From contig NC_087379.1 of NCBI RefSeq assembly GCF_963675165.1, forward strand, positions 3,042,201 through 3,106,200: a stretch of DNA of 64,000 nucleotides, read 5' to 3'. Positions within the stretch are counted from its first letter, which is position 1; the number at the start of each line of letters is the position of its first letter. Source of the stretch: Halichondria panicea (taxonomy: Eukaryota; Porifera; Demospongiae; Suberitida; Halichondriidae). Below are positions 58,301-64,000 of this stretch, piece after piece. The translations under genes and the position numbers were made by a program. The notes below the pieces were generated by a model. It made no database searches. It saw only the letters and a list, made by a program, of their open reading frames with translations, and was not told where the DNA came from.

Positions 58301-59118
58301 ACGCTCTTTCTGCATTTTTGATTCTTTGCTATGCTCAATGTGCTCAATCGTCCGTACTCTTATTGACAAGTGTAACGGTCTATAATAAGGGCTCGAATTT
58401 GTACAAAACATTGGTGTACTATGATGGAGAGATTGAATGGTTTAGTGTTGAACATTTGCCATATGCCTTGCCCGCTATTTTTCTGTCAATATTTGTCCTT
58501 ATCCTACCACCAATTCTCCTGATCATCTATCCACTACACAACAAAGTACTCTCACTCTTGAGAATATCCGAAACAAAGTGTGTACAGTTTCTATTCCGAC
58601 CTCTCGATAAACTAAAGCCATTCTTCGACTCATTCCAAGGCTGCTTTAAGGATGAATTTCGGTTTTTCTCCGGTCTTTACTTTATTTATCGTTTCTTCAT
58701 CATGTTCAATGTTCTTTACAACTACTTGCAAGACAGCTTCTTTTTTATCGAAATCCAGCTACTGCTCATGTTGGTCGTCCATGCTGTATGTCAGCCATAC
58801 AAGAAGCGATTACACAATATAATCGATACCCTCCTGTTCGGAAACCTTGCTGTCATCATTGCTATCACGTACTACAATCTAACCTATTCTAACACCCTAT
58901 CCGCTACGAATATCGATGTTACTGGATTATCAGTTGTGTCATGCATACTCATTATCCTACCAATTGTTGTGGCTGTCTGTATTTTGGTTTACGCTTTCTG
59001 TGTGAAAAAGTGCTGGATGAAAGTACGTGCACAGCGAAAGGAAGGTATTGATATGATTGAAATCGACAATGATGAATTCCCCGACAGAGGTGTTTATGAA
59101 TCCTTTGAAAAGTTCTAG
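55372..59118 (+). CDS. Intronless beta-helix multi-pass membrane protein 1
   Basis: A single uninterrupted 1,248-codon frame. A signal peptide (residues 1-16, MVSLLAVILALQLVQG) leads a long ectodomain (about 20-690) rich in Asn, Gly and N-glycosylation sequons. It carries repeating GGGL/GGAV/GGAI turns each followed by short beta strands and FxxN-type motifs, the pattern of parallel right-handed beta-helix (PMP-like) repeats. A Cys-rich stalk follows (about 702-826, CPPGF, CICSF, LCGRC). Then come about 8-10 hydrophobic segments (about 827-1215), beginning GWLFYILSELIPVTIVFLLI, with the conserved loop LKPFFDSFQGCFKDEFRFFS. The tail is short and acidic, with NDEFPDRGVYESF. The next gene is a close paralogue. 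I do not recognise a characterised family; the architecture suggests a surface receptor, adhesion protein or transporter, which is inference. A near-upstream foldback element leaves only about 80 bp of unique 5' flank. Confidence 0.88.
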   Translation: MVSLLAVILALQLVQGSYSIDEYETVIAVTSSTHSELNPDCLNGSHFQYSIDELPSNISNGTLLRFCSNSIVLKRNMALSDANRIAFVGFEFTKLTCIDESGVGIELSNIQDLEINNIAIEACGRVASIDTYPYRNVKASLIIQNSVNINLRNVTITSSPGTGLALFYNSGSIEIIDSIFERSGLDGQTGGNGVYVETGPSTYIVSDSPANYDIRNCSFLNNSAVTGKDSTIKGFSRFDKGGGLCMYVRGSENVEIDITDSLFIGNQAQKHGGGLFVAYNGKCTNNTVIVSKTEFRTNTAKYGGAVYSGYLHSRYPNFVTPQNSSLRFVFVNFIDNRAEYGGGFSLFSTKTPNQDSNDKVRLENCYLTENSGQYGAAVALLPNAWNINTPGYLPTPVFVNCSFTKNVVMRKQLSNIGQYYNEYSKGSGAFNCFNHRVHFEENTIFENNIGTAMFLDSCVSIFKTNSFTRFENNTGYQGGAVYELSSVIFISDGSTLRFNGNTADDKGGAIYEHTSSMLIYHYSKTCFIDYNEDRTEVADRNITVSFRDNYAGRYGHSIYASSLSPCYNRFSFTASDLSMDIFNQVGNFTYSPAGRIKELATAANHSNVTDENWSGHLSFIPGNEMELPIVDIDDFGQDVQMSYLVTIENHGDANVSSNHYNSEISSHKILLFGKENDKATVTLSDTSPRQNAVSFQITMLPCPPGFILDRVSMECICSFNTDETYVGIDNCNLTLHRAYSKKGYWFGYKNNQTENEDSLISGYCPSGFCSTGGERRLLPGTANREELNEIMCSYSRSGTLCGRCTDTSSVYYHSMQFKCESDSLCHLGWLFYILSELIPVTIVFLLIMFLNITFTSGLVNGFIFYSQVIEVVRLLSSDLIRSSPTIKFINNIYSLIYSSFSLDFFFHDNLSYCLWKTSKAIDMVAFKYVTLLYAFCLVIFITVIIKKCTMKCCYSYKLSRYFSWLTKYFSFHGNIIHALSAFLILCYAQCAQSSVLLLTSVTVYNKGSNLYKTLVYYDGEIEWFSVEHLPYALPAIFLSIFVLILPPILLIIYPLHNKVLSLLRISETKCVQFLFRPLDKLKPFFDSFQGCFKDEFRFFSGLYFIYRFFIMFNVLYNYLQDSFFFIEIQLLLMLVVHAVCQPYKKRLHNIIDTLLFGNLAVIIAITYYNLTYSNTLSATNIDVTGLSVVSCILIILPIVVAVCILVYAFCVKKCWMKVRAQRKEGIDMIEIDNDEFPDRGVYESFEKF

Positions 59119-59608
59119 CCTGAGTGTGTAAACAACTGAAATTATTTATATCCTTAAATTAATGTATTGTTTAATTATAACGCTGTTGATAATGTATTAT
59201 TCTTATAAGTTTGTTTTGCATTCATGAATTGATCTATAATTATTGTGAACACTCCACCATGGCAAAACAACATGCATTAGATCTACTATGACTTGTACAC
59301 GTAGATTCTATAATTATGGACACACCATTGTATGTGCAGCAGGTGTAGATCTAGTGGATTAGGGAGTGTGACAATACTGTGTGTGCATGCTCTAATTAAT
59401 GGCATTACTGAATTATCTACATTGTACACTAGATATAATTGTACCATAGTGTTATCAAATCTACATTGTGCTGAGAGTGCACGATTGTGCCATAGAAGAT
59501 TGTACAACCAACCACAATGGTCTCAACAGATGGTTAAATTATGACCTATTGCACTCTTATCTGATGTTCCCACAGAATGATGTATCAGATGCATCACAAC
59601 AAGACAAG
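59119..59608. other. Spacer between the two intronless genes
   Basis: 490 bp of AT-rich sequence that should include the 3' UTR of gene 1 and the promoter of gene 2. The frame of gene 2 stays open upstream to 59468, but the conserved start is at 59609. TTCCCACAG at 59567-59575 resembles a splice acceptor and could mark a 5' UTR intron. Confidence 0.45.
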
Positions 59609-62600
59609 ATGCATATGCTACTTCTAGCCACGTTACTGGCTGCTTTGGCTCTACACCCAGCTAATGCATACCAGGAGTATCCAACTGTTATTGCAGTGTA
59701 CAATGCTACTGGTGAGTCTGCTATTGTGAATTGTAGTAGTGGCGCAAACTACCGCTACGAAATCAATGACCTACCACTTGGTAATATCACCAGCGGGACA
59801 TTATTGAGACTGTGCTCCAAGTCCTTTGTACTAACGAAAAATGTGTCGCTCTCCAATCTTGAAAACATTGCCTTAGTTGGCTACAAATTTCCAACAGTGA
59901 GGTGTGAGAAGGAAACAAATCTAGGTATTGTCCTAGGATCCATTCGCAATCTTGAGCTACACAACTTCACAGTTGATGGTTGTGGAGTGATGACGACTAT
60001 TAATCCGAAAGCCGACCACAACATTAAGTCTGGTGTTATCATTCAGTATACCACTAATATCACTGTGAATGGTATCAACGTTACGAAAAGTCCTGGGAGT
60101 GGTTTGGCCCTATTTTACAACAATGGATCAATTCGAGTTGAAAATTCAGTGTTCGGAAAAAATGGGGTGGATGGGCACACAGGTGGGAATGGGGTCTACA
60201 TGGAAACTGGGCCTTCAACATCTATTGTCAGCGGCTTAGTAGCAGAATACACATTTACACAATGTGATTTTCTTTTTAATACTGCCGTAACAGGCAAAGA
60301 CAGTATCATCAAAGGCTTCAGTAGATTCGACAAAGGAGGTGGCCTATGTGTGTATATCCTTGCCAGTGAAAAGCATAAAGTAACCATTTCAAATAGTCGT
60401 TTTATAGGAAATCGAGCTGAACATTATGGAGGTGGACTATTTGTTAGCTATATTGGTAAAGCAAGGGACAATAATGTTAGAGTTTCAAATTGTAACTTTT
60501 CGATGAACACTGCAACATTTGGAGGTGGAACGTATGCAGGATACCTCCATACACGTTTGCCAGTTTTAGAAACACCACTAAATTGTTCTCACATTTACGA
60601 ATATCTGAATTTCACGGAAAACAGTGCGAAATTTGGAGGAGGTTCTAGTGTTTTTGCTTCAAAGACTGCAAATAATGATTTCAGTGCAATTGTTAACTTT
60701 GTGAACTGTACTTGGACAAAGAACATAGGTCAGTACGGTGCAGCAGTAACTATTCTCCCTAACGCCTGGAACTTGTACACAGAAGGTTATTTACCAACTC
60801 CAAGATTCATAGGCTGTACTATATCCAATAATCGAGTGAGAGACAGCAACATTTTCAAGAAAGGAGTCTATGCTGAGTATTCCAAGGGCTCGGGAGCATT
60901 TTATTGTTATGGTCATAACATTTCGTTTCAAGGACTAACGCTCATAGAAAACAACCAAGGCTCAGCAATGTACTTGGGCTCATGCTTAGCCATTTTTCAT
61001 AAGAGTTCTATCACATATTTTGTAAATAACACAGGCTACCAAGGAGGAGCTATATACGAACTATCTTCTGTAGTGTACGTTCAAGATGATTCTACTCTCT
61101 ATTTCTCAGCAAACACAGCTGAAGACAAAGGCGGAGCCATTTATGAGCATACATTTTTCATGCATATATATGATTACTCCAAGACATGCTTCATTGACTA
61201 CGTCGATAATATCGAAGAAGTGGCCGAACGTAACATCTCAGTTACATTTATTGATAACTTCGCCGGTAGGTATGGCCACTCAATATATGCCTCTTCTTTA
61301 CAACCTTGTTACAATCGCTTTTCTTTTTCTGCCGCAAACCTATCTGTTGACATATTCGACCAAGTCGGTAATTTCACCTACTTCCCTGAAAACAGACATA
61401 TGGAAATCGCGACTGCCATCAATCACTCAAATATTACTGCAGAAGAGTGGTCAGAGAATCTTCTATTCATCCCTGGAAAGAACATGAGATTACCTTTTGT
61501 TGACTTAGACGATTTGAACCAGGAAGTTCGAACAAGCTACTTAGTAACTATTCAAAATGGCTCTAATGTGACCGTTAATCGAGATTATACCGATATTTCA
61601 AGTAACATTCTACTTTTGTATGGAAAAGATAATACCACTGTTACATTATCCGACACATCTTCCCGACAAATAGCACTCACTTTTAATATAACGATGCAGG
61701 CCTGTCCTCCAGGTTTCATACATGATGATGGCTCTCAAGGCTGTGTATGCTCCGCTGGTTCAAATGAGAGTTATGCTGGAATTGAACATTGCAAAGTAAG
61801 TCTCATGAGAGCTTATAGTAAATATGGGTATTGGATTGGCTATATGGAGAACAAAACTGAAAATGAAGACTCATTGATTTCTGCATATTATAATCCCACT
61901 GAAAATTTCTCTGATCCCACTGGGAACGGCCGTCTACTTCCCGAAACTGCTGACAGAAAAGAGCTGAATGCCATTATGTGCGATGAGACACGGACAGGAT
62001 TTCTCTGCAGTCAGTGCATGGAGAATATGACAGTGCACTATCATAGCCGGGAATTTGCATGTAAGTCCAACAAGTATTGTACCTTTGGCTGGTTGTTTTA
62101 CATTCTTAGTGAAATAGTTCCTGTCACCATAATCTTTCTTTTCATTATCTATTTTAACATTCCTTTCACTTCTGGGCTTGTAAATGGCTTTATATTTTAT
62201 TGCCAAATGGTTGAAGTGATTCAAATAGTTTCCAGCGGCCTCATCTCTTTGTCAGAAACCGCTCAGATTATAAATAAAGTTCATACTTTCATATACTTGA
62301 GCACCACCTTAAATTTTTTCGTTGTTGATGACCTTTCATTTTGCCTATGGGACAATGCAAGTGCAATGTCAATTGCGGCTTTCAGTAATGTTACTCTTCT
62401 CTATGCACTCGTTCTTGTGGTACTTGTTACCCTTGTGTTCAGAAGCTGCTCCTTTAGGTGTACATGTAGACATAACTCTTCAGGGTACTTTCCACTTGTA
62501 CCAAACCCGAAATTTCAAGGCAGCATCATTCACGGCTTAGCTGCATTCCTGATTCTTTGTTATGCACATTGTGGTCATTCCTCATTGCCGTTGCTCCTGT

Positions 62601-63346
62601 CTGTGAGTGTATACAGCAAAGGACCAACTGCTTACCAGAAAATGGTGAATGTTCAACCAGATATTGAGTGGCTTAGTGGTCAGCATTTACCTTATGCAAT
62701 ACTGTCTCTTCTACTGGTGTTCTTCATGCTTTTCTTACCTCCAATTCTTCTGGTTGTGTACCCACTGCATTACAAAGTCCTAGCTTTCTTAAGAATTGCC
62801 GAATTTCGATGCGTCCAAATTGTATTTAGCCCTCTGGATAAATTGAAACCCTTCTTTGATTCATTTCAAAGCTGCTTCAAGGACAAATTTCGTTTTTTCT
62901 CTGGACTCTATTTCATTTATAGACTTAGTATGATTGTGACTGTTTTTAACCACAGTGCCCAAGTAAGCTTTTTCTTTATCGAAGTTCAATTGGTGGTTAT
63001 GCTTACTCTTCACGCTTTATGCCAGCCATACAAAGAACATTTCCACAATGTGATTGACACTCTCTTATTTTGTAATCTTGCTGTCATCAATGCTATCACA
63101 TACTACAACGTCTCTGCTTCTATGGCAAACGTGACGGATCTAAACCTCTCGGCAACTACCTGGTTACAAACGATACTGATCATTTTGCCTTTACCATTTG
63201 TGTTGGTGTTTTTAGTTGCACAAACATCTTGTGTACGTGCTTGTTGCAGAAATTCAAGCTTAAAAAGTGTTTCTTCTGAGGAAGATGACTTGCCAGACAG
63301 AATGCAAGTCAACTATCACACACAGGACAATCAAAACAGTAGCTAG
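59609..63346 (+). CDS. Intronless beta-helix multi-pass membrane protein 2
   Basis: A single 1,245-residue frame, collinear with gene 1 along its whole length. The start was placed at the methionine giving a signal peptide (MHMLLLATLLAALALHPANA) and matching the paralogue's N-terminus; the frame is open 47 codons further upstream. The beta-helix ectodomain keeps the conserved blocks NGVYMETGPSTSIVSG, DSIIKGFSRFDKGGGLCVYI and GGAIYELSSVVYV. The Cys-rich stalk (ACPPGF, CVCSAG, FLCSQC) begins near 697, and the membrane region GWLFYILSEIVPVTIIFLFI near 826. The loop reads LKPFFDSFQSCFKDKFRFFS, and the tail keeps an acidic DDLPDR motif. Both genes lack introns while every multi-exon neighbour has many, so the pair probably arose by tandem duplication of an ancestral intronless (perhaps retroposed) gene. 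No characterised function is known to me. Confidence 0.88.
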   Translation: MHMLLLATLLAALALHPANAYQEYPTVIAVYNATGESAIVNCSSGANYRYEINDLPLGNITSGTLLRLCSKSFVLTKNVSLSNLENIALVGYKFPTVRCEKETNLGIVLGSIRNLELHNFTVDGCGVMTTINPKADHNIKSGVIIQYTTNITVNGINVTKSPGSGLALFYNNGSIRVENSVFGKNGVDGHTGGNGVYMETGPSTSIVSGLVAEYTFTQCDFLFNTAVTGKDSIIKGFSRFDKGGGLCVYILASEKHKVTISNSRFIGNRAEHYGGGLFVSYIGKARDNNVRVSNCNFSMNTATFGGGTYAGYLHTRLPVLETPLNCSHIYEYLNFTENSAKFGGGSSVFASKTANNDFSAIVNFVNCTWTKNIGQYGAAVTILPNAWNLYTEGYLPTPRFIGCTISNNRVRDSNIFKKGVYAEYSKGSGAFYCYGHNISFQGLTLIENNQGSAMYLGSCLAIFHKSSITYFVNNTGYQGGAIYELSSVVYVQDDSTLYFSANTAEDKGGAIYEHTFFMHIYDYSKTCFIDYVDNIEEVAERNISVTFIDNFAGRYGHSIYASSLQPCYNRFSFSAANLSVDIFDQVGNFTYFPENRHMEIATAINHSNITAEEWSENLLFIPGKNMRLPFVDLDDLNQEVRTSYLVTIQNGSNVTVNRDYTDISSNILLLYGKDNTTVTLSDTSSRQIALTFNITMQACPPGFIHDDGSQGCVCSAGSNESYAGIEHCKVSLMRAYSKYGYWIGYMENKTENEDSLISAYYNPTENFSDPTGNGRLLPETADRKELNAIMCDETRTGFLCSQCMENMTVHYHSREFACKSNKYCTFGWLFYILSEIVPVTIIFLFIIYFNIPFTSGLVNGFIFYCQMVEVIQIVSSGLISLSETAQIINKVHTFIYLSTTLNFFVVDDLSFCLWDNASAMSIAAFSNVTLLYALVLVVLVTLVFRSCSFRCTCRHNSSGYFPLVPNPKFQGSIIHGLAAFLILCYAHCGHSSLPLLLSVSVYSKGPTAYQKMVNVQPDIEWLSGQHLPYAILSLLLVFFMLFLPPILLVVYPLHYKVLAFLRIAEFRCVQIVFSPLDKLKPFFDSFQSCFKDKFRFFSGLYFIYRLSMIVTVFNHSAQVSFFFIEVQLVVMLTLHALCQPYKEHFHNVIDTLLFCNLAVINAITYYNVSASMANVTDLNLSATTWLQTILIILPLPFVLVFLVAQTSCVRACCRNSSLKSVSSEEDDLPDRMQVNYHTQDNQNSS

Positions 63347-64000
63347 GTAACTGTGATTGTGACGCTCATACCTATATATAGCTATATACTCTCTGGTGTA
63401 GTCCATATCCATACTCTTGTTTGTTTCCCACCAATTTCATGGTATTATGCTAGTACATTGTGACATTAAGTTAAAATGTTTGCAATGCGTGTGTATTGAT
63501 TTTTTGAATTGGTTATTATTCTTACATCATTAATTTTGAGATCTACCATTCATACGAACTCAAGGCTTCTTTTCCAATTTGCATTCGTCGTCTCCCAGGT
63601 ATACAGAGGGAAAAGGTATCGTACTGATTAATGGACTGCCGTGACAAATAATTACTATACCTTACATAATTGACATGGTTTTATAGTCAGTAACACGGAT
63701 ACCGTATAGCAGATAATTCAAACTATCCATATAAAAGAGAGTTGACTTGACACACTTTTGCGTTTTCGCATTTTTCACGGCTTCGCTACCTCAAAAATTA
63801 CCTGCTATACATGTATATACAATATCCTACCGTATAGTTCGCTGTAAAAATGTACACGTGATCATGCATCTGGATTCCCAATATATTGGTCAATTCAAAC
63901 TATCTATCGTATAGTGGGGATAATTTTCGTAGGGTAAAAATTCGTTATTTTCATGGGCAAGCTGACCTCAACGAACATTTTACCACGAAAACTTAGGCGT
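63347..64000. other. 3' flank with family D MITE copies
   Basis: After the stop of the second intronless gene there is AT-rich sequence, then a short family D element at about 63700-63815 (TACCGTATAGCAGATAATTC to the complement of TACATGTATAGCAGGTAATT). A further partial copy runs from about 63828 to the window edge (ATAATTTTCGTAGGGTAAAA). No gene is seen. Confidence 0.6.

Noticed and set aside
59468-59608. Upstream in-frame extension of the second intronless gene
   Set aside because: The extra 47 codons would bury the signal peptide and have no match in the paralogue, so the start at 59609 is preferred.

Overview
The window looks like animal nuclear DNA, most likely from a sponge (demosponge). 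It is AT-rich. Genes are split by short GT-AG introns, the gene content is metazoan (RFX factor, annexin, APAF1 with CARD, NB-ARC and WD40, death domain), and MITE-like inverted-repeat elements are dense. It also holds a pair of long intronless genes for beta-helix, multi-pass membrane proteins of a type I associate with early-branching animals. The sponge call is inference; "animal" is well supported.

Layout. 1-1595 (-): 5' end of a gene for a secreted or membrane ectodomain protein that runs off the left edge. 1955-6503 (-): a four-exon ATP-type RNA ligase, divergent from a 14-exon RFX transcription factor gene (6869-15880, +). 16199-18891 (-): a small five-exon single-pass membrane protein with a C-terminal death domain, divergent from a 16-exon annexin with a Gly/Tyr/Pro-rich tail (19075-23577, +). 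23.6-26.0 kb: a G-tract minisatellite and decayed, unrecognised coding remnants. 26048-31580 (+): a gene encoding two fused astacin-type metalloprotease domains, the second with HQxxH in place of HExxH. It converges on a complete 24-exon APAF1 orthologue (31731-45132, -). 47669-50432 and 50721-54013 (-): tandem peroxisomal sarcosine/pipecolate oxidase (PIPOX-like) genes with a patchwork of nearly identical and diverged exons. After a GGC-rich foldback element come two tandem intronless genes (55372-59118 and 59609-63346, +) for ~1,245-residue proteins: signal peptide, parallel beta-helix ectodomain, Cys-rich stalk, about 8-10 membrane segments and a short acidic tail.

Functional links. The APAF1 orthologue and the death-domain membrane protein are both death-fold signalling components, and annexin adds Ca2+/membrane biology; physical linkage does not prove joint function. 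The most novel material is the intronless receptor-like pair, the RNA ligase, the tandem protease/pseudoprotease gene and the mosaic oxidase pair.

Exon models were built by hand from splice sites, frame continuity and family knowledge. They agree in phase throughout except at one junction in the second oxidase gene, which is reported as a possible lesion.
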